Source: Actinophytocola sp. (GTDB lineage: Bacteria > Actinomycetota > Actinomycetes > Mycobacteriales > Pseudonocardiaceae). Taken from it: DNA of 45,882 nucleotides. A program made the position numbers and the translations under genes. The first letter of the stretch is position 1. Each line of letters begins with the position of its first letter. The notes under the pieces were generated by a model that ran no database searches, was not told the origin of the DNA, and was given only the letters and a program-made list of their open reading frames with translations. This document shows positions 23,972-31,498 of this stretch, one piece after another. The stretch lies in NCBI RefSeq assembly GCF_009379765.1, contig NZ_WHTD01000052.1:1-45882 (forward strand), in the 5' to 3' direction.

Positions 23972-24549
23972 CCCGACCAGGTGTTGCCCGGGCGGCAAGG
24001 ATCGCGAGGCTGCCCGGCGGAAGTGATGACCGGGGAGCGGCCACGGTCTGGGCGGCCGGCGCCATCGCGGCGCTCCTCGTGGTCAGCATGCTCGTCGTCT
24101 CGATCGGGGCGGCGGCCGCGACCCGGCACCGGGCCGAGGGCGCGGCCGACCTCGCAGCCCTGGCCGCGGCGGGTGCGGCCGTCGAGGGGGAGCGGGCGGC
24201 GTGCGGCAAGGCTCGCTGGGTCACCGACCGGATGCGCGTTCAGCTGCAGGGCTGCCGGCTGGACGGATGGGACGCGCTGATCGAGGTCGTCGCGGTGCCG
24301 TCCGGCGTGCTGGACGGTTTCGGCCCGGCAAAAGCCCGTGCCCGGGCCGGACCTGTTGAACAGCCTGCCAACCCGGGCGAACGGTCGTCCGCGCACGGTA
24401 AACGGCGTTTCCCGGTGCCCGGTGCCTCCGACGACCGGCACATCGAGCTTCAGTCGTGCCTATCCCGTTATTCGCTCACCGTGTCACAACGACCAGTTGT
24501 CGACTGCAAGTTACGTCCGGCCGTGGTCGTGCCGTTACATAAGCCGTAG
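23968..24549 (+). CDS. Rv3654c-like TadE/TadG-family protein with long tail
   Basis: The first part (residues 1-125) is typical: basic leader, GSDDRGAATVWAAGAIAALL, hydrophobic helix, then HRAEGAADLAALAAAGAAVEGERAACGKA and a short domain with two Cys. Family members usually end soon after a sequence like ARARAG. Here the frame runs on for about 65 residues into lower-GC DNA with no similarity to the family, up to the TAG at 24547. The tail may be a chance read-through of the downstream leader or a frameshifted end. The start ATG overlaps the upstream stop. Confidence 0.75.
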   Translation: MTRPGVARAARIARLPGGSDDRGAATVWAAGAIAALLVVSMLVVSIGAAAATRHRAEGAADLAALAAAGAAVEGERAACGKARWVTDRMRVQLQGCRLDGWDALIEVVAVPSGVLDGFGPAKARARAGPVEQPANPGERSSAHGKRRFPVPGASDDRHIELQSCLSRYSLTVSQRPVVDCKLRPAVVVPLHKP

Positions 24550-24600
24550 GGCACCTCGCGGACAGCGGGCGCCCGAAGTACAAGGAGGCAAGCACCCGAC

Positions 24601-25230
24601 ATGTTGGAAATGGATTGGTCGGATAGCTGGCGCAGGGCATTCCGCGTCGAGCTGCGCGCAACGGCCATCGGCCTCGCGTGGCGCGGATGGCCGGTGCTGC
24701 CAGGCACCTATCCGGCTGGCTCGCACTGGGCGGGCCGCGAGGGCATCGAGAACACCGGCCCGCACCCCGTGCACCAGGACTGGCAGGAGCGCATCGGCAC
24801 CAAGCCGGAGCAGGTCGCCACCTGGTGGAGCGGCCGGCCCTACAGCGTCCTTCTCGCCACCGGCGTGACCCTGGACGCCATCGAGGTTCCCGGCCACCTG
24901 GGCCGGGGCGCCGCACGTGTTCTGCGCACCGTCGGCCTGCCGGTGCCGATCATCGCGACGCCGGACGACCGCTGGACCTTCCTGGTCCAAACCGGACAGA
25001 AGCTCGCCAGCTCGCTCGCCGAGCACGACGACGTCGTCCTCCACACCGAGGGCAGCTACGTGGCGCTGCCGCCGACCCCGATCCAGCACGGCGTCGTCCA
25101 CTGGCGGGTTCGTCCGGAGGTCTGCGGCTGGCAGATGCCCGTGTCGAGCACCGTGCAGGACGCGCTGGTCGACGCGCTGGCCGCCGACGCGACCTACGCG
25201 CGGACGACCGGCCTGGTCGCCGCGGACTGA
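24601..25230 (+). CDS. Degenerate prim-pol-like protein
   Basis: 209-residue protein resembling the N-terminal bifunctional primase/polymerase domain (archaeo-eukaryotic primase fold) seen in many actinomycetes. Recognisable parts are RGWPVLPGTY, an AWW-like TWWSGRP, and GSYVALPPTP near residue 151-160, which matches the family GSYVxLPPS. The metal-binding DxD expected after ATG reads LDAIEV (residues 91-96), so the second Asp is missing, and the basic/His motif II is replaced by TPDDRWTFLVQTG. It is probably not a polymerase. AAGGAGG is 12 bases before the ATG. It follows the tad genes and may be co-transcribed. Function unknown. Confidence 0.75.
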   Translation: MLEMDWSDSWRRAFRVELRATAIGLAWRGWPVLPGTYPAGSHWAGREGIENTGPHPVHQDWQERIGTKPEQVATWWSGRPYSVLLATGVTLDAIEVPGHLGRGAARVLRTVGLPVPIIATPDDRWTFLVQTGQKLASSLAEHDDVVLHTEGSYVALPPTPIQHGVVHWRVRPEVCGWQMPVSSTVQDALVDALAADATYARTTGLVAAD

Positions 25231-25698
25231 CACGTCAAGGGATGAGTGGGATGCGCTCAGCAGTACCCGTGTACCAAGCCTCGCCGGGGGCACCCTCCCG
25301 GCTCGCCCGCGGTGGGCGTTCCGCAGAAATGCCGTTCCACCGCACCCAACCCGTCCCGCTGTTCGGCGCCGCTCCCGCAACCAGGCGGCCGGACCTGGGA
25401 CGGGGAGCATGCCGGGCGCTCGCTGGAGGAAACGGTCTCCCGCGGCGCGGCCAGCAACGGAACATCGGCGAGAACCTGGCCCCAGGGATGGCCGTCGCAC
25501 GTGGAGGTCTCCGCCTCCCCGTAGCCACCACGCGCGACGGACGCCCCGCCGATGCTCCAAGCCTGACCGCGCGCCGACCCGAGCGGTAGCTGACCGCTCC
25601 TCGCGCGCCTGGTGTAACGCAACGCGCCGGGGCTGCCGGATCTCCGGCCCCCGGCGCGTTGCCCTGGTTGTGGACAACCACTGTGGACAGTGGGTCGG
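25231..25698. other. Gap of 468 bp without a convincing gene
   Basis: Several frames stay open on both strands, with Pro/Arg/Gly-rich composition and no recognisable domain or ribosome site. The only clear signal is the hairpin at 25619-25662. Confidence 0.5.
25619..25662. terminator. Strong terminator between convergent genes
   Basis: Arms GCAACGCGCCGGGGC and GCCCCCGGCGCGTTGC pair with a single bulged base and enclose an 11-12 nt loop. It serves the gene ending at 25230 and the helicase gene ending at 25699. Confidence 0.85.
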
Positions 25699-28059
25699 TC
25701 AGGCGGCGGGGCTCTGGTTCCTCGCGGTGACCACCCGGAGGACCGCGTCCAGGACGGCGACGGCGCCAGCCTTGTCGAGGGGCTCGTTTCCGTTGCCGCA
25801 CTTAGGGGACTGCACGCACGACGGGCAGCCGGCCGGACATTCACAGGCGGCGATCGCGTCCCGGGTTGCCGTCAGCCAGGGAATCAGGGCGGTGTGGCCT
25901 CGGTCGGCGAAGCCCGCGCCGCCGGGGTGGCCGTCGTGGACGAAGACCGTCGCTTCGCCGGTGTCCTGATGCAGGGCCGTCGAGACGCCGCCGATGTCCC
26001 ACCGGTCGCACGTCGCGAACAGTGGCAGCAGGCCGATCGCCGCGTGTTCTGCCGCGTGCAGGGCGCCGGGGACGTCGCGGTGGGCGACGCCGGCCTCCGC
26101 CAGCAGTGCCTCGCTGAGGGTGTACCAGACGGCTCTCGTGTGGAGGGTCTGCTCGGGCAGGTCGAGGGGGATCTGGTCCAGGACCTGGCCGGACGGCAAC
26201 CGGCGGAGGTAGCCGACCACGTGGGACGTGACGGCCACCTCGCCCAGGCTCACGCTGACGTCGGCGCCGAACGCGCGGCGCTCCACAGTGGACAGTACGG
26301 AGATGTCGATCTGCTCGCGGGGCATGGTCGACCATTCCGGGTCCTCGCGGTGCACCATGGCCAGGCCGGACTCCAGGTCGAGGTCGTCCACCACAAAGGA
26401 GGTGCCCTGGTGCAGGTACACGGCACCCGGGTGCACCGTCGCGCACGCCGAGCCGGGGTCGACCGTGCCGAGCATCCGGGCGGAGTCCGTCTCCACCACC
26501 GCGATCTGCTCGCCGCCCGAACCGCGGATGTCCACCGAGGAATGCGGGCGCTCGCGCGAGGTCCAGAACCAGCCGGTGGGCCGGCGGCGCAGCATGCCGT
26601 CGCCCACCAGCTCGTCGACGACCCGCCGGGCCGCGGCGCCGCCGAACGTCGACAGGCACGCGTCGGTGAGCGGGAGCTCCATGGCCGCGCAGGCGAGCTG
26701 GGGTCCCAGCACGTACGGGTTGGTGGGGTCGATGACCGTGGCCTCGACGGCTTTGTCCAGCATCGCCGACGGGTGGTGCACGAGGTAGGTGTCCAGCGGG
26801 TTGTCCTGCGCCACGAACACCACCAGAGCGGAGTCCCCGGCCCGCCCCGCCCGACCGGCCTGCTGCCAGAACGACGCCAGCGTCCCCGGATATCCGGCCA
26901 CCACGACCGCGTCCAGGCCGGCGATGTCGACCCCGAGCTCGAGCGCGTTGGTGCTCGCGACCCCCAGGAGCGAACCGTCCGCGAGGGACTTCTCCAACGC
27001 CCGGCGCTCCTCCGGCAGGAACCCCGCCCGGTACGCGGCCACCCGGGACGGCAGCGACGAGTCCACTTCGGACAACGCGTGGCGGGCCGAGAGCGCGGTG
27101 AGCTCGGCACCCCGCCGCGACCGGACGAACGCCAGCGTCCGCGCACCCTCCACCACGAGGTCAGTGAGGATCCGTGCGGTCTCGGCACCGGCCGACCGGC
27201 GGACCGGGGCGCCGTTCTCCCCGGCCAGCTCCGCCAGCAGCGGCGGCTCCCACAACGCGACCGTCCGCGCGCCCCGCGGCGAGCTGTCCAGGGTCACCGC
27301 CTCGCAGGGCACCCCGGACAGCAGCGACGCCGAGTCCGCCGGGTCGGACACCGTGGCCGACGCCAGCACGAACACCGGGTCCGACCCGTACCGCCGGGCC
27401 ACCCGCCGCAGCCGGCGCAGCAGCAGCGCCACGTGCGAGCCGAACACCCCGCGGTACCCGTGGCACTCGTCGACGACCACATAGGACAGGCGGCGGAAGA
27501 AATGCGCCCACTTGGCATGTGCCGGCAGGATCCCGCGGTGGAGCATGTCGGGGTTGGTGAACACCCACCGGGAGTGCGCCCGCACCCAGTCCCGCTCCGG
27601 CAGCGGCGTGTCCCCGTCGAAGCTCGCCGCCCGCACCTCCGCCACGCCGAGGGCGGAGGCCGACCGCAGCTGGTCGGCCCCGAGAGCCTTGGTGGGCGAG
27701 AGGTACAACGCCGTCGCCCGCGGGTTGGCGGCCAGGGCGGTGAGCACCGGCACCTGATAGGCCAGCGACTTCCCGGACGCCGTCCCGGTCGCGACCACCA
27801 CGTGCCGCCCGGCGTGGGCACGCGTGGCCGCCTCGACCTGGTGCGCCCACGGCGCCGACACCCCGCAGCCCGCGAACGCCGACCGCAACGACGAGGACAC
27901 CCAGTCGGGCCAGGGAACCGAGGTGGCCGGCCGCTCCGGCAGCTCGCGCACGTGCCGCAGCGGGTTCTCGCCCATCGGCACGCCGGCGAGCACTCGGTCG
28001 AGCAGCCGACGGCCACGCTGTGCACCTGGCTGCGTACCCACGAAACGAGCTTCGCACAT
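25699..28059 (-). CDS. DEAD/DEAH-box helicase with C-terminal Cys cluster (Rv3649/MrfA-like)
   Basis: Superfamily 2 helicase of about 786 residues. Walker A is ATGTASGKSLAYQ, the DEAD-like box is DECH (VVVDECHGYRG), motif III is ASAT, and motif VI is QQAGRAGRAG. The C-terminal DUF1998-type region ends with a zinc-binding cluster CECPAGCPSCVQSPKCGN. It matches mycobacterial Rv3649 and the MrfA/YprA group, which acts in repair of mitomycin-type DNA damage. The start is uncertain: ATG 28059, GTG near 28041, or ATG 27975; the segment GRRLLDRVLAG is conserved-looking, so one of the first two is preferred. The cold-shock gene found next to it in M. tuberculosis is absent here. Confidence 0.9.
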   Translation of the reverse strand: MCEARFVGTQPGAQRGRRLLDRVLAGVPMGENPLRHVRELPERPATSVPWPDWVSSSLRSAFAGCGVSAPWAHQVEAATRAHAGRHVVVATGTASGKSLAYQVPVLTALAANPRATALYLSPTKALGADQLRSASALGVAEVRAASFDGDTPLPERDWVRAHSRWVFTNPDMLHRGILPAHAKWAHFFRRLSYVVVDECHGYRGVFGSHVALLLRRLRRVARRYGSDPVFVLASATVSDPADSASLLSGVPCEAVTLDSSPRGARTVALWEPPLLAELAGENGAPVRRSAGAETARILTDLVVEGARTLAFVRSRRGAELTALSARHALSEVDSSLPSRVAAYRAGFLPEERRALEKSLADGSLLGVASTNALELGVDIAGLDAVVVAGYPGTLASFWQQAGRAGRAGDSALVVFVAQDNPLDTYLVHHPSAMLDKAVEATVIDPTNPYVLGPQLACAAMELPLTDACLSTFGGAAARRVVDELVGDGMLRRRPTGWFWTSRERPHSSVDIRGSGGEQIAVVETDSARMLGTVDPGSACATVHPGAVYLHQGTSFVVDDLDLESGLAMVHREDPEWSTMPREQIDISVLSTVERRAFGADVSVSLGEVAVTSHVVGYLRRLPSGQVLDQIPLDLPEQTLHTRAVWYTLSEALLAEAGVAHRDVPGALHAAEHAAIGLLPLFATCDRWDIGGVSTALHQDTGEATVFVHDGHPGGAGFADRGHTALIPWLTATRDAIAACECPAGCPSCVQSPKCGNGNEPLDKAGAVAVLDAVLRVVTARNQSPAA

Positions 28060-28099
28060 CCCACCGACAGCCCTGGGAAGCGGCCGGGGCGGCGGGCTG

Positions 28100-28120
28100 G
28101 ATCGATGCTCTTAATCGATC
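28100..28120. promoter_or_regulatory. GATCGAT palindrome upstream of hppA
   Basis: Inverted repeat GATCGAT-7nt-ATCGATC in the divergent region (28060-28316) between the helicase and hppA. A possible -10 (TAGACT) is at 28193-28198. It could be an operator; nothing else supports it. Confidence 0.3.
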
Positions 28121-28316
28121 ATGCGGCCGACCGGCGACGTTGCCGAGATCGCAGTAGGTGGGACGGCTCGCGGAGCGCGGAAGTCCAACCAATAGACTCC
28201 GCCGACGTCCCATCAACACCTGGTGGCGCACCCGTCCCGAACAGGGACGATGCCGTGGCCCAGTATCGGCTGCCCGGTATCCGCGCCCATATCAGGCAGA
28301 AGTACCTGGAGGACCG

Positions 28317-30656
28317 ATGTCCTGGCAGTACCTAGCGGAAGGCCCGCCGCTGACCGGCGGTGACCGCGGCGTAGTCGTCGTGGTGGCCGTGATCGCTCTC
28401 GCCGCCCTCGCCGTTGGCTACGTGCTGCTGAAGGAGGTGCTGGCCGCCGGCCAGGGCACCTCGAAGATGCAGGAGATCGCCAAGGCCGTGCAAGAAGGCG
28501 CGGGGGCATACCTGAAGCGGCAGCGGAACACCCTGGTGATCTTCGGGGCGATCGTGTTCGTCCTGCTCTTCTTCCTACCCGCCGACGGCTGGGGCGAGCG
28601 GATCGGCCGCTCGCTGTTCTTCGTGGTCGGCGCGGTGTTCTCCTTCTCCATCGGCTATCTCGGCATGTGGCTCGCCACCCAGGCCAACCTCCGCGTCGCC
28701 GCCGCGGCCCGCGAGCAGGGCGGCCGCGAGGTCGCGATGCGCGTCGCGTTCCGCACCGGTGGCGTCGTCGGCATGTCGACCGTCGGCCTCGGCCTCTTCG
28801 GAGCCGCGGTCGTCGTCCTGGTCTACGCGGGCGACGCGCCCAAGGTGCTCGAGGGCTTCGGCTTCGGCGCCGCGCTGATCGCCATGTTCATGCGTGTCGG
28901 CGGCGGCATCTTCACCAAGGCCGCCGACGTCGGCGCGGACCTGGTCGGCAAGGTCGAGCAGGGCATCCCCGAGGACGACCCGCGCAACGCCGCCACCATC
29001 GCCGACAACGTCGGCGACAACGTCGGCGACTGCGCCGGCATGGCCGCCGACCTGTTCGAGTCCTACGCCGTGACCCTGGTCGCCGCGCTGATCCTCGGCT
29101 CCACGGCGTTCGGCTCGCAGGGCCTGCTGTTCCCGCTGATCGTGCCGGCGCTCGGCGTGATCACCGCGGTCATCGGCGTCTACATCACCCGCGCGAAGGT
29201 CGGCGAGAGCGGCCTCACCGCGATCAACCGGTCGTTCTACATCTCCGCGCTGATCTCCGCGCTCCTGTGCACCGTCGCGGCCTTCGTGTTCCTGCCGACG
29301 TCGTTCTCCGAGCTGAGCGACGCGGCCGAGCCGGACATCAGCGGCAGCCCGGCGCTCATCGCGGCCGTCGCGGTGATCATCGGCATCGTGCTCGCCGGCA
29401 TCATCCTCTGGCTCACCGGCTACTTCACCGGCACCGACTACAAGCCGGTCAAGGACGTCGGCAAGACCTCGCTGACCGGTGCGGCCACGGTGATCCTCTC
29501 CGGCATCTCGGTCGGCTTCGAGTCCGCCGTCTACACCGCGCTCGTCATCGGCGCCTCGGTGTACGGCGCGTTCCTGCTGTCCGGCTCGCTGTTCGTGGCG
29601 CTGTTCGCGGTCGCGCTCGCCGGCTGCGGCCTGCTCACCACCGTCGGCGTCATCGTCGCGATGGACACCTTCGGCCCCGTCTCGGACAACGCGCAGGGCA
29701 TCGCCGAGATGTCCGGCGACGTCGAGGGCGAGGGCGCGCAGATCCTCACCGAGCTCGACGCGGTCGGCAACACCACCAAGGCGATCACCAAGGGCATCGC
29801 GATCGCGACCGCCGTACTGGCCGCGACCGCGCTGTTCGGCTCGTACCTGACCGCCATCCAGGAGGCCATCGCGGACGTCGGCTCCACCCTGGCCGACGCG
29901 CCGAGCTCGTTCTCCTTCCAGGTGTTCAGCCCGAACGTGCTCGTCGGCATCATCGTCGGCGCGGCGGTCGTGTTCATGTTCTCCGGGCTCGCGGTCAACG
30001 CCGTGTCCCGCGCGGCGGGCGCGGTCGTGTTCGAGGTGCGCCGCCAGTTCCACGCGAACCCGGGCATCATGGACGGCTCGGTCCGGCCGGAGTACGGCCG
30101 CGTCGTGGACATCTGCACCCGCGACTCGCTGCGCGAGCTGGCCACCCCCGGCCTGCTCGCGGTGCTCGCGCCGATCGCGGTCGGCTTCGGTCTCGGCACC
30201 GGCCCGCTGGCCGGCTACCTGGCCGGCGCCATCGCCACCGGCACCCTGATGGCCGTCTTCCTGGCCAACTCCGGTGGCGCGTGGGACAACGCCAAGAAGC
30301 TGGTCGAGGACGGCAACCACGGCGGCAAGGGCTCCGATGCCCACGCGGCCACGGTCATCGGCGACACCGTGGGCGACCCGTTCAAGGACACCGCCGGCCC
30401 CGCGATCAACCCGCTGATCAAGGTGATGAACCTGGTCTCGCTGCTGATCGCGCCCGCCATCGTGACCTTCTCGATCGGCGCGGACGCCAACGCCGGCCTG
30501 CGGATCACCATCGCGGTCATCGCGCTGGTGCTCATCGTGGCCGCCGTGGTCGTGTCCAAGCGCCGCGGCACCGCGATCGCGGACGACCCGGCCGACCAGA
30601 TCGACGCGTCCGACTCGGCCGACCCGGAGAAGTCGGTCACCAACGGCGTGTCCTGA
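28317..30656 (+). CDS. hppA: Membrane-bound proton-pumping pyrophosphatase, K+-independent type
   Basis: 779-residue protein with about 16 membrane segments. It hydrolyses PPi and pumps protons across the membrane. The substrate site motif DVGADLVGKVEQGIPEDDPR is seen, then NPAATIADNVGD-type residues (RNAATIADNVGDNVGD) and the C-terminal GDTVGDPFKDTAGPAINPL. The key residue that separates classes is Lys in GNTTKA (about residue 488), which marks K+-independent H+-pumping enzymes, as in Streptomyces. The ATG has GGAGGA upstream; an open frame starting earlier is not supported. It ends with a strong terminator at 30671-30712. Confidence 0.96.
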   Translation: MSWQYLAEGPPLTGGDRGVVVVVAVIALAALAVGYVLLKEVLAAGQGTSKMQEIAKAVQEGAGAYLKRQRNTLVIFGAIVFVLLFFLPADGWGERIGRSLFFVVGAVFSFSIGYLGMWLATQANLRVAAAAREQGGREVAMRVAFRTGGVVGMSTVGLGLFGAAVVVLVYAGDAPKVLEGFGFGAALIAMFMRVGGGIFTKAADVGADLVGKVEQGIPEDDPRNAATIADNVGDNVGDCAGMAADLFESYAVTLVAALILGSTAFGSQGLLFPLIVPALGVITAVIGVYITRAKVGESGLTAINRSFYISALISALLCTVAAFVFLPTSFSELSDAAEPDISGSPALIAAVAVIIGIVLAGIILWLTGYFTGTDYKPVKDVGKTSLTGAATVILSGISVGFESAVYTALVIGASVYGAFLLSGSLFVALFAVALAGCGLLTTVGVIVAMDTFGPVSDNAQGIAEMSGDVEGEGAQILTELDAVGNTTKAITKGIAIATAVLAATALFGSYLTAIQEAIADVGSTLADAPSSFSFQVFSPNVLVGIIVGAAVVFMFSGLAVNAVSRAAGAVVFEVRRQFHANPGIMDGSVRPEYGRVVDICTRDSLRELATPGLLAVLAPIAVGFGLGTGPLAGYLAGAIATGTLMAVFLANSGGAWDNAKKLVEDGNHGGKGSDAHAATVIGDTVGDPFKDTAGPAINPLIKVMNLVSLLIAPAIVTFSIGADANAGLRITIAVIALVLIVAAVVVSKRRGTAIADDPADQIDASDSADPEKSVTNGVS

Positions 30657-30670
30657 CCCGACCGAACCCA

Positions 30671-30712
30671 CGAACGGGCCCGCCGCGCGACAGCGCGTGG
30701 CGGGCCCGTTCG
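30671..30712 (+). terminator. Terminator after hppA
   Basis: A 14-bp perfect stem (30671-30684 with 30699-30712) is extended by an inner GCGCG/CGCGT helix to about 19 bp, with an ACAG tetraloop. Confidence 0.88.
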
Positions 30713-30732
30713 GGTTCGTCATGATCCACCGG

Positions 30733-30762
30733 TTCCCAAGGGTCGAACTGGTGTTCTATCCT
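30733..30762 (+). promoter_or_regulatory. Putative promoter of the WhiA-N-like gene
   Basis: TTCCCA (30733-30738) and TATCCT (30757-30762) are 18 bp apart. The GTG start codon follows the -10 box by seven bases. Confidence 0.4.
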
Positions 30763-30769
30763 TTGTCGG

Positions 30770-31366
30770 GTGGCGCAGTTGTCGTTCTACTCCGCCGAGG
30801 CCAACCCGCCTGCCCGGGGCGACCTCGCCGGGCTGCTGTGCGGCCCCTCCCGGCTCGTGAGCTTCGGGGGCGTGACCGCCCGGCTCTCGGTGTCCGTCCC
30901 CGAGACGTGGCGCGCGAGGGCGCTCGAGCAGGCGCTCGCCGAGCGCGGCGTCGACGCCACCGTCTACACCGCCGAGGACGGCCTCCTCGTGCGCACCGCG
31001 TTCCGCCGCGACCTCATCGGCCTCGCCGCCGCGTGGACCACCGGAACGGACAAATCGTGCCCGGCCGGCCTCGACCTCGCCGGCGCGGCATTGCGACTCT
31101 GGGTATTCGCCGCGGGCTGCTGGATCGACGGCGGCTACCTCCTCCGGCTCGATCCGCACGCTCCCGACACGCACGAGCCGCTGAATTCCGCGGTGGCTGC
31201 GTGTGGTTTGCCCGCGATCCGCCACCATTCCGATGACGAGGGCCCTGGCCTGCGGATATCCGGCCGGCGGCGGCTCGCGAGGCTCGCCGAGCTGGTCGGC
31301 GGACCACCGTCCGTGGCCGCCGAATCGGACTGGCCCGCGGTATCCCGTGTGCGGCAGACGGCCTGA
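30770..31366 (+). CDS. WhiA-N-like protein lacking the helix-turn-helix
   Basis: 198 residues. Residues about 17-62 (DLAGLLCGPSRLVSFGG...) resemble the WhiA N-terminal domain, and residues about 105-180 (AGAALRLWVFAAGCWIDGGY, later LARLAELVGGPP) resemble the LAGLIDADG-like second part of WhiA, where JRGAFLAGGS-type and FLALIGAH-type segments are expected. WhiA itself continues with a helix-turn-helix of about 100 residues, which is absent. The start is GTG 30770, one base beyond the position predicted from a TATCCT box at 30757-30762, suggesting a leaderless message. Function unknown; the relation to WhiA is a pattern-based inference and the reading frame is well supported. Confidence 0.65.
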   Translation: MAQLSFYSAEANPPARGDLAGLLCGPSRLVSFGGVTARLSVSVPETWRARALEQALAERGVDATVYTAEDGLLVRTAFRRDLIGLAAAWTTGTDKSCPAGLDLAGAALRLWVFAAGCWIDGGYLLRLDPHAPDTHEPLNSAVAACGLPAIRHHSDDEGPGLRISGRRRLARLAELVGGPPSVAAESDWPAVSRVRQTA

Positions 31367-31498
31367 GCGTGCTACCCAAGTAATAGGGGCATACCGCCGC
31401 CGCGAAGTGTGCCGCGAGGCACCTGGGGGTAGGTATCACGGTGAGCAACGTGCACACTGTCGAGCTGAGAGTGAGCTTGACGAGAGAGCGGGACAAGC

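Noticed and set aside
25257..25844. Open frames on both strands in the gap 25231-25698
   Set aside because: Each overlaps the helicase end or the prim-pol-like gene, none has a start signal or domain.
28575..30722. 715-codon open frame opposite hppA
   Set aside because: Antisense shadow: Asp/Arg/Gly/Val-rich, no domain.
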